Source: UBA2336 sp965227265
GTDB taxonomy: Bacteria; Bacteroidota; Bacteroidia; Cytophagales; Cyclobacteriaceae
Direction of reading: 5' to 3'
Assembly: GCA_965227265.1 (NCBI GenBank)
Contig: OZ245738.1
Coordinates: forward strand, 4,030,001-4,094,000
DNA length: 64,000 nt
Below the pieces are notes generated by a model. The model saw only the letters and a program-made list of their open reading frames with translations, was not told the origin of the DNA and did not search any database. A program made the translations under genes and the position numbers. Of the stretch, positions 16,462 through 26,173 are shown piece by piece; the stretch's first letter is position 1; each line of letters starts with the position of its first letter.

Positions 16462-17955
16462 TTAAAACACAAAGTTAATCGTATTCAGCCAACCCATCAA
16501 CAAATCGGGCCGGATGAATAAAAACACTATACCTACAACCAAAATGAACGCCAAAAAATTCTCGAAACGCGTGTTTTGCTGTTTAGGCTCGGATAGTGGT
16601 GTTTTAAGAAATGCGTAATACGGGATTTTGAGATAGAAGAACAGTGAAATAACAGTGTTTAAAAGGCCGAAAACCAATAGCCAGAGCAGAATTTGCTTTC
16701 CGGTTAGTTCATAACTGGTCCAAAGAGAAGCAAAAATAAAAAGCTTGGATGTAAACCCACCTGTTGGCGGAATGCCTGATAAAGAGACAAATCCAATGAG
16801 CATTACGATACTTGCAAACAGAAAAGTTTTGCCCACTCCGCTAAACGATTGGATTGATTCGATCTGATTCGTTTCAAACGCTTGCAGCAGAATAAGTACA
16901 GCGAAATTAGCAATCAGGTACACGGCACTGTAGAATAATAGTGCGTGTGTACCTTGTTCAGTGAAGCAAACAATTCCGATCAGCAGAAATCCGGACTGTG
17001 CAATTGAACTGTAGGCCATTAACCGCTTTGGACTGGTTTGCCATAACGCTGAAAAATTTCCGATCGCAATGGTCAGCATAGCAATAGCGCCCAGCATCAA
17101 TTGCCAGTCAAGCTGACTTTGACCGTATAAATTAATAATCATGGCAAACTTGCTGAGAACTGCAATGCCCGCCAGCTTAGGTACAACCGATAAGAATGCT
17201 ACTACGGGCATCGGTGAGCCTTCGTATACATCGGGCGACCAGATGTGCATGGGAGCTGCGGCTACTTTATACAGAAATCCTGCAAGTGCCATAAAGCCCG
17301 CTACCGTCACTAATAAAGATTGATTTTTTATTAGCCTGTCAACAAATTCGAGTGAAGAAAAATCAAGTGTTCCGGTTATGCCGAAGAGAATAGAAAAGCC
17401 ATATAACATAATGGCTGAAGCAGCTGAGCCGAACAAAAAATATTTTAAACTTCCTTCAGCTCCTTTTTTTGTAAAGCTGTATCCAGCCAAAACATAACTG
17501 CTGATAGATAAAAGTTCCAACGAAATAAATACCATGATCAGGTTTGTACTCATCACGAGTAGGTGAGCTCCTACTACAGCTGACAAAAGGAGCGCATAAA
17601 ACTCTGAGTTAAATCGTTCAGAGGAAATATCACGACTACGCAATGACATGAGGACAGTTAGAATTCCGCCAATGTCAATCAGGATTTTAAAATAAGTTAC
17701 ATATTGGTCGCTTCTGATCAGGCCAGCAAATAACTTGAATGGAATTGCATAGACATGCCAGCAAGAGATTGTATAGACAAGGCTTGCAAACAGAAATGTT
17801 AGTGCAAGCAAAGCATTGGAATTTGTTTTTTTAGTACGGAGAAAAAATCCAACAAAGATTATCAATACGATCCCGCAAGCCAGTATTAGTTCAGGCATGG
17901 CGAAGTACAGGCTTACGCTGATGGATTTAAGCTTTGAAAGTAAGTTTGTTTCCAA
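16462..17955 (-). CDS. nuoN: NADH-quinone oxidoreductase subunit N
   Basis: 497 residues with about 14 membrane helices. It is one of the three antiporter-like proton-pumping subunits of complex I. The conserved segment KVAAAPMHIWSPDVYEGSPM lies near residues 231-250, and a lysine in VVPKLAG sits in the pump channel. It is the last nuo gene of the cluster, 2 bp after nuoM and 9 bp before the PurF-like gene. Confidence 0.96.
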   Translation of the reverse strand: METNLLSKLKSISVSLYFAMPELILACGIVLIIFVGFFLRTKKTNSNALLALTFLFASLVYTISCWHVYAIPFKLFAGLIRSDQYVTYFKILIDIGGILTVLMSLRSRDISSERFNSEFYALLLSAVVGAHLLVMSTNLIMVFISLELLSISSYVLAGYSFTKKGAEGSLKYFLFGSAASAIMLYGFSILFGITGTLDFSSLEFVDRLIKNQSLLVTVAGFMALAGFLYKVAAAPMHIWSPDVYEGSPMPVVAFLSVVPKLAGIAVLSKFAMIINLYGQSQLDWQLMLGAIAMLTIAIGNFSALWQTSPKRLMAYSSIAQSGFLLIGIVCFTEQGTHALLFYSAVYLIANFAVLILLQAFETNQIESIQSFSGVGKTFLFASIVMLIGFVSLSGIPPTGGFTSKLFIFASLWTSYELTGKQILLWLLVFGLLNTVISLFFYLKIPYYAFLKTPLSEPKQQNTRFENFLAFILVVGIVFLFIRPDLLMGWLNTINFVF

Positions 17956-17957
17956 CC

Positions 17958-19571
17958 TTACGGGTTTTGAATGAATCGGATTGAATTAAAAAGAGACTCA
18001 GAAAAATTTTGGGCAAAGGGATTTATATAGTCCAATAGTATCTGTGGAAAAATTCCGAAGATAAAAATCAATAAGGCCAGTGAAGTTAACATTCCAAACT
18101 CGCGCTTATCGAGATCGGTTAGTTGTTCAGTCCGAATATCTCCTTTAACACTAAACGGCCCGAAGAACATACGTTGTAATGTCCATAGATAGTAGGCTGC
18201 TCCCAGAATTAATCCAAGTGCCGCCACAACCGCAAAACCTTCGCTGATGAGTTGATTGGTAGAACCTGAAGCAAAAGCGCCTAACAAGATCATGATCTCG
18301 GCAATAAATCCTGAGAAGCCCGGAAGGCCTAACGAAGCAAAGAATGCAATCAATACAAACACAAAGAACACAGGCATTTTTGAAGTGAGGCCTGAATAAT
18401 TATTAATGAGCCGGTCATTCGTACGATCATACAAAACACCTGCAATCAAAAATAGCATCGCAGAAATAAATCCGTGGCTGAACATTTGATAGACTGCACC
18501 GGAAACTCCTTCTGTTGTGAGAGACGCTAGACCCAGCAGAACAAATCCCATGTGCGATACAGATGAATACGCGATCAATCGCTTGAGATCTTTGCTCGCT
18601 AAGGCATTCAATGCTCCATAAATAATAGAGATTACACCGACCCACGCCACAAACGTGCTTAGCGCAATGGCTGCATCCGGGAAGATGGGATATGCAATGC
18701 GCAGTAAACCGTATGCGCCCACTTTCAACAATAATGCTGCAAGAATAACCGATATCGGTGTGGGTGCTTCTACGTGGGCATCGGGCAACCAGGTATGCAA
18801 CGGAACAGCCGGAAGCTTAATAACAAATCCAACAAATAGTAATATGAATGCCCACCAGCGTGCAGTGTGTGAACCGAGCATCCAGCCTTCATCGGGATTA
18901 AGTATTGATCCGAAAATATAATTGGCCGGATCGCTCATGTGCAGGAGATTAAACGTATGCACGATGGTATCGCCCGATTCAGGAGCTTGTACGGAAATAA
19001 CCAATGCGATGAGCACGATCAGAATCAAGATAGATCCGAACAGTGTATACAGTAAGAATTTAATCGAAGCATATTCTCGTTTCGGTCCGCCCCAAATACC
19101 AATGAGGAAATACATTGGCAAGAGCATGAATTCAAAAAATAAATAGAAGAGCAGAAAATCTAATGCTGTGAATGTTCCAATGATAGAGGCATTCAAAATC
19201 CATAACAAGATGAAATAGCCCTTTACATTTTTTTCGATCGTCCACGATGAGATTCCTGCAATAAGCATGATCAACACCGTCAGCGCTACCATGCTGAATC
19301 CTAACCCATCTATTCCAAGGAAGTATTCCGCTTTTAGAATTCCCCAGCTTCCCAGGTCAATGGAGAACCAATTAATCTTCTCCATCAATTGAAAGGAACT
19401 AAACTGGGGATTCGTTTGATTAAGGATCAAAAAGACAATAACCAATTGAATTGCAGAAACAGCGAGTGTTAATATGCGAAAAGTTTTTTTTGCTTCAGCA
19501 GGAATGAAGAGCGCAAGCAACGCCACCACGAGGGGTGTGAAAATTAAATACGTAAGCAGGTGCTGCATCAT
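17958..19571 (-). CDS. nuoM: NADH-quinone oxidoreductase subunit M
   Basis: 537 residues, about 14 membrane helices. The antiporter-like signature KLPAVPLHTWLPDAHVEAPT near residues 234-253 and a following lysine (LLLKVGAYGLLR) identify NuoM, a proton-pumping subunit of complex I. FFEFMLLPMYFLIGIWGGPK holds the conserved channel glutamate. Lies between nuoL and nuoN with spacers of 2-4 bp. Confidence 0.97.
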   Translation of the reverse strand: MMQHLLTYLIFTPLVVALLALFIPAEAKKTFRILTLAVSAIQLVIVFLILNQTNPQFSSFQLMEKINWFSIDLGSWGILKAEYFLGIDGLGFSMVALTVLIMLIAGISSWTIEKNVKGYFILLWILNASIIGTFTALDFLLFYLFFEFMLLPMYFLIGIWGGPKREYASIKFLLYTLFGSILILIVLIALVISVQAPESGDTIVHTFNLLHMSDPANYIFGSILNPDEGWMLGSHTARWWAFILLFVGFVIKLPAVPLHTWLPDAHVEAPTPISVILAALLLKVGAYGLLRIAYPIFPDAAIALSTFVAWVGVISIIYGALNALASKDLKRLIAYSSVSHMGFVLLGLASLTTEGVSGAVYQMFSHGFISAMLFLIAGVLYDRTNDRLINNYSGLTSKMPVFFVFVLIAFFASLGLPGFSGFIAEIMILLGAFASGSTNQLISEGFAVVAALGLILGAAYYLWTLQRMFFGPFSVKGDIRTEQLTDLDKREFGMLTSLALLIFIFGIFPQILLDYINPFAQNFSESLFNSIRFIQNP

Positions 19572-19575
19572 GCTG

Positions 19576-21462
19576 TTAAATCAATGCGAAAAATAGAAAA
19601 ATAATCAGTCCCGCCACTGCCCAGAAAATGTATCGCTGGATCTTTCCGCCCTGAAAAGAACGGGTGAAGGAGCCAAGTGTTTTAGCCAACCATGCACCCG
19701 CATGTACAATTCCGTCAACGACATAACGATCGAACCATCCGATTCCGTGAGCAACTACAACTTGTGCGTATGCTGTAAAGTGAATGACACCATCAATCCA
19801 TTTTTTATCCGCGGTTTCTGTTGCGGAGGCAAGTTTTAAACTTAATCCACCAAATACTTTTTGATAAAAGCTATCCAATCCAAAGCCATGCTGAATAAAC
19901 GGAATGGTTTTCGGTGTAGCCTTTTTACTATACATGAGCCAGGCGATTGGTAATGCCAACAGCACTATAATTGCTGAGGTTGTTGAAGCAACCGTACTCG
20001 TTTGGGTATTTTTAAAGGATTGTGTAAACCATCCAACAACATTAAAAGGATTAAAAGATACCATAAACCAACAAGAGGCAACAGCAAGTGCCATCATGGG
20101 AATCCGCATAACCCAAGGCGCTTCATGAACAGGTTCACTTGAACCCGAACCGAAAAAGATAAATCGAATCATTCTGAATGTGTAGAGTACAGTACAAAAT
20201 GATACCAATAAGATAACTCCAACAATTACCCACTTGAATGCAGATACATCAGGCCGGTTCAAGGCTGCCGTAAGAATTGAATCTTTCGAAAGAAATCCGG
20301 AGAAGAAGGGTAAACCTGCGAGCGAAGCACCAGCAATACAAAATGTTATAAAAGTTATCGGGAGTTTTTTTCGTAATCCTCCGAGGTTACGAATGTCCTG
20401 TACATCAAGTTTGTTTTGAATCTGAAGCTGAGAGTGACTTAGTGCATACACGACAGAGCCCGCTGCCAGGAATAAGCCTGCTTTAAAAAATGCATGCGTG
20501 AAAAGATGCAGCAATGCGGCATCTTTCGCTCCAATGCCGACAGCAGCCACCATTAATCCTAATTGAGAAATAGTTGAGTAGGCAAGAATTTTTTTTATGT
20601 CAAATTGATTGAGCGCACATACTGCCCCGAATAAAGCAGTAGCGCTTCCTGTAATAGTAATTACTGTTAACGAAGTTTCGGTTAACATAGAACTTATACG
20701 AATCAATAAAAATATTCCGGCTGCCACCATGGTAGCTGCATGCAAAAGCGCTGAAACCGGTGTTGGGCCTTCCATTGCATCTGTAAGCCAAGACGATAAA
20801 GGCAATTGAGCTGACTTTCCGATTACTCCGCCAAAAATGCAAAGTACACCAATAGTCTGCCAGTCTGCATTTTGCAACACTAATGATGGCACCATTAAAA
20901 TTATAATGCCAATAAGGAAGATTGCATCCCCGATGCGATTGAACAGGAAAGCCCTTTGCGCTGCTTTTGCGGCAGCTGATTTTTCCATCCAATGTCCGAT
21001 AAGCATATAAGACGCAAAACCAACAAGTTCCCAAAACATAAAAATTACAATCAAATGCCGGGCTGTTACTATACCTAACATAGCGAAGGTGAAAAATCCG
21101 AGCATCGCAAAATATTTTTTGATTCCCGAATCTCCGGCCATATATCCGGTTGAATAAAGGTGAATGAGAAATGAAACCAGTGTAACTACCATCAGCATTA
21201 GCCGAGCTGCCGGATAGAGTGTGAGATTAAAATCAATATCGTATGTTCCGAGGCGAAACCAAGTTGTTTCGATGAAGATATTTTTGCCCGAGACAAATAG
21301 GATAATACTGAATATTGCTGCAATAAGCATTAATGTACATGCGGTAATACTCACCAGCCAGGAGTATCGTTCTGGAATTATAAAACAAACAACAAAAGAA
21401 ACAAACGGAAGAATCAGCGTTAATCCGAATAATAGTTCTGATGTTGAGGTAGTTTGTAACAT
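19576..21462 (-). CDS. nuoL: NADH-quinone oxidoreductase subunit L
   Basis: 628 residues. The Nqo12/NuoL signature appears as SSWLTDAMEGPTPVSALLHA, with Thr where most homologues have Pro (WLPDAMEGP), a mild substitution. About 16 helices, including the long C-terminal amphipathic helix expected to run along NuoM and NuoN. Directly follows nuoK. Confidence 0.97.
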   Translation of the reverse strand: MLQTTSTSELLFGLTLILPFVSFVVCFIIPERYSWLVSITACTLMLIAAIFSIILFVSGKNIFIETTWFRLGTYDIDFNLTLYPAARLMLMVVTLVSFLIHLYSTGYMAGDSGIKKYFAMLGFFTFAMLGIVTARHLIVIFMFWELVGFASYMLIGHWMEKSAAAKAAQRAFLFNRIGDAIFLIGIIILMVPSLVLQNADWQTIGVLCIFGGVIGKSAQLPLSSWLTDAMEGPTPVSALLHAATMVAAGIFLLIRISSMLTETSLTVITITGSATALFGAVCALNQFDIKKILAYSTISQLGLMVAAVGIGAKDAALLHLFTHAFFKAGLFLAAGSVVYALSHSQLQIQNKLDVQDIRNLGGLRKKLPITFITFCIAGASLAGLPFFSGFLSKDSILTAALNRPDVSAFKWVIVGVILLVSFCTVLYTFRMIRFIFFGSGSSEPVHEAPWVMRIPMMALAVASCWFMVSFNPFNVVGWFTQSFKNTQTSTVASTTSAIIVLLALPIAWLMYSKKATPKTIPFIQHGFGLDSFYQKVFGGLSLKLASATETADKKWIDGVIHFTAYAQVVVAHGIGWFDRYVVDGIVHAGAWLAKTLGSFTRSFQGGKIQRYIFWAVAGLIIFLFFALI

Positions 21463-21759
21463 TTAATCTTTTAGTTCGCTAACCTCATCCGGTATAGATG
21501 TTTGATAGTATTGGTATACTCGAAGCACAAGGGCTAACCCTATAGCCGCTTCACATACAGCCACAACAATAACAAACAAGGAGAAAAATTGCCCGGAAAG
21601 AATCTGAGGGTTGTGTCTATTAAAAACTATGAGGTTAAGGTTGGCGGCATTCAGCATAAGTTCAATGCCCATTAAAACCATAATCGCATTCCGTTTGATG
21701 ATGATTGTCATCAATCCTGCTGAAAACAAAATGGCGCTTAAAAACAATGTATGCTCCAT
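21463..21759 (-). CDS. nuoK: NADH-quinone oxidoreductase subunit K
   Basis: 98 residues with three membrane helices. The conserved glutamates of NuoK are present in MGIELMLNAANLNLIVF and VAVCEAAIGLALVL. It forms part of the proton path between the quinone module and the antiporter-like subunits. It lies between nuoJ and nuoL with spacers of 7 and 0 bp. Confidence 0.97.
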   Translation of the reverse strand: MEHTLFLSAILFSAGLMTIIIKRNAIMVLMGIELMLNAANLNLIVFNRHNPQILSGQFFSLFVIVVAVCEAAIGLALVLRVYQYYQTSIPDEVSELKD

Positions 21760-21766
21760 ACTAAGT

Positions 21767-22282
21767 TTACGGCTTTTTAGCGTTAAACGAAGAAGCTGTA
21801 ACGGCCGCTCCCAATAAGGCTGCTAATAATAGTATACCCACAACTTCAAAGGCGAGCGCATAATCACTCATCAGCGTAATGCCAATCTTATTAATTGAGT
21901 TATGGGATGAAATTTCAGTTGAATTTTCTTTTTGATAAAAGATTTGTTCAGAAAATAGCTTGGTTAGGATAACCGTCATCAAAAGAAAAATAAACGATGC
22001 TCCAAATACATATTGATTTTTTACAATCAGTTGTTTTCCTGCCATGCGCGATGTTAACATCACACCAAAGATTATAAGTACCAGAACTCCGCCTGCATAA
22101 ATTAAGATCTGCGTTACGGCAACAAACTCAGCATTATATAAAACAAAGACTCCCGCAAGTGAGAGCAGACAAACGATCAGCATCAATGCCGCATGAAAAA
22201 CATTTTTCACAAAAAGTATTCCCAAGGCCGAAAGTCCGGCTAAAGCTTCAAATCCATACAATGTTATGGAAAGAACGTTCAT
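21767..22282 (-). CDS. nuoJ: NADH-quinone oxidoreductase subunit J
   Basis: 171 residues with five membrane helices; the third, FVAVTQILIYAGGVLVLIIF, carries the pi-bulge region (IYAGGVLVL) typical of NuoJ. Membrane-arm subunit of complex I. The start overlaps the nuoI stop (ATGA). Confidence 0.96.
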   Translation of the reverse strand: MNVLSITLYGFEALAGLSALGILFVKNVFHAALMLIVCLLSLAGVFVLYNAEFVAVTQILIYAGGVLVLIIFGVMLTSRMAGKQLIVKNQYVFGASFIFLLMTVILTKLFSEQIFYQKENSTEISSHNSINKIGITLMSDYALAFEVVGILLLAALLGAAVTASSFNAKKP

Positions 22283-22947
22283 GCTCCGGGCGGTTTAATT
22301 TTGGGTTTGAAAACAGGTCGCGCTGGCTTGGCTGATTCACCAAACGCTGGAGTTGTATTTGTAGCTTGTTGAGCTGCTTTTGTTTTCTGTTGGTCTTCCA
22401 GGAGTTGTTTCTTCTCAGCAATTTCTTCTGTGCTCATCTCCGCGAATGCGTAGTTATGCTCACGGATATCAAACACACTGAAATCATACGTCTTTGTCAT
22501 TGTCAGACATTCTGTCGGGCATACGGTTGTGCATAATCCGCAGAAGCAGCATTTACCCATATCGATATCAAACTTCGCAGCATAAATTCGTTTGGGTGTT
22601 CCGTCTGAAGTCCGACCAATTTCTTCGGTAGCCTTAATGGGCTCAATGGTAATGCAGTTTACCGGACAAATCTTCGCGCACTTATCGCACACAATACAAT
22701 CATCAATTTCGTTGTGCAGTTTATATCGGCCGATATCCGGAACGGGCAACGAAACATGAGGATATTGAATTGTGGCAATGCCTTCCTGCTGCTCAAAGTA
22801 CTTGGAACTTTGGATAGCGTGATTAGTCGCGTTCTTGCGAGCTTTCAGGATGTGTTTGAACGTAAGATTTAATCCACTCAGCAAGGAGCGGGTTGCATCC
22901 ATCACATTACCCCAATAACCGGTTTGTTGTTCCATCGATTGGAACAA
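22279..22947 (-). CDS. nuoI: NADH-quinone oxidoreductase subunit I (two [4Fe-4S] clusters)
   Basis: 222 residues. Two ferredoxin motifs, CIVCDKCAKICPVNC (near residue 83) and CCFCGLCTTVCPTEC (near 131), bind clusters N6a and N6b that pass electrons towards the quinone site. The C-terminus has a non-conserved Ala/Lys/Pro-rich tail of about 40 residues. Start may be Met1 or Met5. The histidine kinase gene lies immediately downstream in transcription coordinates of nuoH and upstream of this gene, with a 36-bp gap. Confidence 0.95.
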   Translation of the reverse strand: MFQSMEQQTGYWGNVMDATRSLLSGLNLTFKHILKARKNATNHAIQSSKYFEQQEGIATIQYPHVSLPVPDIGRYKLHNEIDDCIVCDKCAKICPVNCITIEPIKATEEIGRTSDGTPKRIYAAKFDIDMGKCCFCGLCTTVCPTECLTMTKTYDFSVFDIREHNYAFAEMSTEEIAEKKQLLEDQQKTKAAQQATNTTPAFGESAKPARPVFKPKIKPPGA

Positions 22948-22983
22948 AAATACATTAAAAGATGCGAAACTTGGGAGTTGTGG

Positions 22984-25050
22984 TTAAGCCTTTGGAAGCG
23001 TAAACCAGAAGGTGCTTCCTTTATCGAGATTACTTTCAACCCAGATACGACCGCCATTCTTTTCAACAAATTCCTTACAGAGAATTAGTCCTAGGCCAGT
23101 TCCTTTTTCGTTGGCTGTACCGCGCGTGCTGTATGGATTTACTTTGTCAAATAGTTTTTTCTGGATGTCTTCAGGCATACCGATACCATTATCCCTAACC
23201 GAGACTAAAAGCTCATTGCCCTTAGCTTCAGCGGCTACGGTAATTTCACCTCCGTCATTGGTAAACTTAATGGCATTTGTAATCAGGTTACGGATTACCA
23301 GGTTAATCGTATTACTGTCGGCATAGCCAATAGCAGTTTCCGGAACACGATTGACCATGTTCACATGCTTGGTCTGAATTGAGCCTAATAGCTCAATGTT
23401 CTCATCCACAATTTTTTTCAATTGAACGTTGCCTGCCTGCAGGTGCATTTTATCCATTTGCAATACGGTCCAATCGAGCAGGTTATTCATCAGTGACCGG
23501 GTGTGATGGAAGCGGGTCTTCAATTCTTTAATGGCTACCGGTAACTCTTCAGCTGAGATAGCCCCTTTATCGAGCAGGTCCATTATTCCGGCCAATGCAT
23601 TAATCGGTGAACGAAGATCATGCGAAATGATAGAGAAGAATTTGTCCTTTACTTCATTCAGCTGCTCAAGCTCTTCGCTGCGTTTTTGCATCTCTTCCTG
23701 ATGCTGCAGTAATAAGAGATTTATTTGTTTTCTACGCTGACCGCTCCGGTAAACGGTAACGAGTAAGATTGCGCTCAACGCTACAACCACTACAAGAATA
23801 TTACTGATGAACTCGCTTTTCTTAAGCCTTGAAATACGGTCTTCCTCTTGTTCTGTAAGTACCGTTATTTTATCATCCAGTGTTTCTGTTTCAAAACCTA
23901 TTTGATCGCGCAAGATTTTCTGTTGAATTTCATTGCTGTACAAACTGTCTTCCAGTGCATGAAATTGTTTAAAATAGCTTAGTGCTTTTTTATTATCTCC
24001 TTTTGTTTCCCATAATGCAGCCAGTAATTTGTAACAGGAAATTTCGATAACCCGGGCTTTAACTTCTTTTGCTATTCCCAAGGCTTTCGTGGTATAGTTC
24101 AGCGCTTCATCTGTTTTCCCCTGTTTTTGGTATACAGTTGCTCTTCCCAATTCAACTTCAGCAATGCCGAATTCATTCGCTACCAGGTTCTGCAATTTAA
24201 ACGTTGAATCATAGTAGGCTAATGCATTATTGTAGTTCTTTTTGCCAAGATAAGCTTTAGCGATTTTTGAAAAAGTTTTGGATTGATCTTCCCGTAAGCT
24301 AACCGAACCGCCATTTTCTAAAAGTTTGTTTGATTCTGATACCGACAGATTTAAATAGTACAATGCAGAATCGTATTCCTCCATTCTAAGTTTGACATCA
24401 CCAATTTCATGTAATGAATAAGGCTCACCTTCGTCATCATCAATAGCCTTACTGATGTCACGGGAAGCTCTGAGGTGTTTTAATGCAATCTCGTGTTGAC
24501 CAAGTTCTTTGAAAACTCTTCCCAAATTGTGCAGGGAGATGTTGGCAACTACTGAATCGGCACGGTTACGGGAAGCTTTCTTTAGAACTTTAAAAGCGTA
24601 TGTGAGAAAGTAATAGGCCTCATCATACTCACCGAGTTCGTAGTAATAATTTCCAATGTTGTTGTGACTTCGGGCAATGGCAATGCTATCCTTGCTGGAT
24701 ATCGCGCCCTGTAACCCAATCGTCTCGTATTTTAATGCGTTGGGATAATCTCCTTTGTAGGAATAATTTTGGGCAAGTCTTTGTGCGGCTCTTTGCTTAA
24801 GCTGGTAATTTTTATTCTTTTCCGCGATCTCAATAGCGCTGGTTGAATATTGAAGACTTTTTGCAAAGTCCTTGAAAGCATACAAATCTGCCAGCCTGAT
24901 AAAGGCATTGACCCGTGTTGTATCTGCAATTCCCTGAGAAATCACCTGCTCCAGGCTGTCAATCTCTTTGTTGGATTGCGCGATAGAATTAATTGAGCTA
25001 CCGCTTATCAGCAATAGCGTTACGATTAGTATGTAGCCTCTTTTTCTCAC
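22984..25050 (-). CDS. TPR-repeat sensor histidine kinase, inserted between nuoH and nuoI
   Basis: 688 residues from a GTG at 25050, chosen because it overlaps the nuoH stop (GTGA) and starts directly with a signal peptide (VRKRGYILIVTLLLISGSSI); an ATG 30 bp further upstream would add ten residues inside nuoH. Residues about 30-390 are tetratricopeptide repeats, expected in the periplasm. One membrane helix follows (ISNILVVVVALSAILLVTVY). Then come a coiled coil, the HisKA box FFSIISHDLRSPINALAG and a HATPase domain (NLITNAIKFTNDGG; DNGIGMPEDI; GTGLGLILCKEF). No response regulator is in the window. The kinase is cotranscribed with complex I genes, which is unusual. Confidence 0.88.
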   Translation of the reverse strand: MRKRGYILIVTLLLISGSSINSIAQSNKEIDSLEQVISQGIADTTRVNAFIRLADLYAFKDFAKSLQYSTSAIEIAEKNKNYQLKQRAAQRLAQNYSYKGDYPNALKYETIGLQGAISSKDSIAIARSHNNIGNYYYELGEYDEAYYFLTYAFKVLKKASRNRADSVVANISLHNLGRVFKELGQHEIALKHLRASRDISKAIDDDEGEPYSLHEIGDVKLRMEEYDSALYYLNLSVSESNKLLENGGSVSLREDQSKTFSKIAKAYLGKKNYNNALAYYDSTFKLQNLVANEFGIAEVELGRATVYQKQGKTDEALNYTTKALGIAKEVKARVIEISCYKLLAALWETKGDNKKALSYFKQFHALEDSLYSNEIQQKILRDQIGFETETLDDKITVLTEQEEDRISRLKKSEFISNILVVVVALSAILLVTVYRSGQRRKQINLLLLQHQEEMQKRSEELEQLNEVKDKFFSIISHDLRSPINALAGIMDLLDKGAISAEELPVAIKELKTRFHHTRSLMNNLLDWTVLQMDKMHLQAGNVQLKKIVDENIELLGSIQTKHVNMVNRVPETAIGYADSNTINLVIRNLITNAIKFTNDGGEITVAAEAKGNELLVSVRDNGIGMPEDIQKKLFDKVNPYSTRGTANEKGTGLGLILCKEFVEKNGGRIWVESNLDKGSTFWFTLPKA

Positions 25051-26132
25051 AATACGACTGTCAATCTCCAAAATCCGCACAAAATAACCAAAGCAAGGCT
25101 AACCGGAGTTAAATATTTCCAACTTAATTTCATCAATTGGTCAATCCGAAGCCTTGGGAAAGTCCAGCGAACCCAAATCTGTAGTCCAACAAACATCAAT
25201 GATTTGCTCATCAGCCAGAAAATTCCCCAAGCCATACCTACGAAGTTTCCGGCCTCTCCGGTTGTCCAATCGGCCAATTTTATTGCCCCCATGTTAGGAA
25301 GGGGTGTTGACCAGCTTCCGAAAAACAACACCGTACCAAGCACACTTACCAAGAGCATCATCGCATATTCCGATAACATGATGGATGCCCAGCGGAAGCC
25401 AGAATATTCAGTATGATAACCACTCACAAGTTCTGATTCAGCAATCGGCAGATCGAAAGGAGCGCGGTTTGATTCGGCCAGCGAAGCAATGAAAAAGATA
25501 ATCCAGGCAACGAAAAGCAACGGCATTCTAAAAATATTCCATGTCAGAAATCCACCTACGACAGAAACCGATTCACCCCAAGAGCTTACGCCAAGGAAAT
25601 ATTGATCACAGGTTGAAAGATGGCTTTGCTGATACGAAATCTCCTGAAGGTCGAGCGTCTGGCAAACCATACAAACGCACAGTACAGATAATCCAAGGGG
25701 AATTTCATATGAAATAATTTGTGCTACAGCCCGAAATGTTCCGAGTGTACTGTACTTATTGTTTGAACTCCAGCCGGCAATCAGAATACCAATAACATCC
25801 AGTGAAACAACTGCAAGTAAAAAGAATACCCCCGAATGAATGCCCGAACCTGGCCATGCTGGGCCTAACGGGATTACCGCAAAGCCAACAAACACGGCAA
25901 GGAAAATTATGAAGGGAGCAATTTTGAATAAGATCCGATCGGCCTTTGCCGGAACAATGTCTTCTTTCTGAATAAGCTTGATAAAATCTGCAACCGACTG
26001 AATAATACCATACGGCCCTGTTTCCATAGGTCCGAGCCGATCTTGTATAAAGGCAGAAATCTTCCGTTCGGCATAAATGACGATCAGGGTATAGAACAGA
26101 ATAAAAGGAAGAATAAAAAGGAGTGTACTCAA
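25047..26132 (-). CDS. nuoH: NADH-quinone oxidoreductase subunit H
   Basis: 361 residues, about eight helices. NuoH/ND1 forms the quinone-binding chamber. Family motifs: ERKISAFIQDRLGPM near residue 22, QSVADFIKLIQKED near 45, AESNRAPFDLPIAESELVSG near 208 and EYAMMLLVS. First gene of the nuo block in this window; nuoA-G are absent here. Its stop overlaps the GTG start of the histidine kinase. Confidence 0.97.
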   Translation of the reverse strand: MSTLLFILPFILFYTLIVIYAERKISAFIQDRLGPMETGPYGIIQSVADFIKLIQKEDIVPAKADRILFKIAPFIIFLAVFVGFAVIPLGPAWPGSGIHSGVFFLLAVVSLDVIGILIAGWSSNNKYSTLGTFRAVAQIISYEIPLGLSVLCVCMVCQTLDLQEISYQQSHLSTCDQYFLGVSSWGESVSVVGGFLTWNIFRMPLLFVAWIIFFIASLAESNRAPFDLPIAESELVSGYHTEYSGFRWASIMLSEYAMMLLVSVLGTVLFFGSWSTPLPNMGAIKLADWTTGEAGNFVGMAWGIFWLMSKSLMFVGLQIWVRWTFPRLRIDQLMKLSWKYLTPVSLALVILCGFWRLTVVL

Positions 26133-26173
26133 CTCACGGGATTATCACTCGAAATTGGCAAAAAAACTGATGC

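Noticed and set aside
20600..21034. Long minus-strand frame inside nuoL
   Set aside because: Alternate-frame shadow of nuoL with no domain or start context; many similar shadow frames across the window were dismissed for the same reason.
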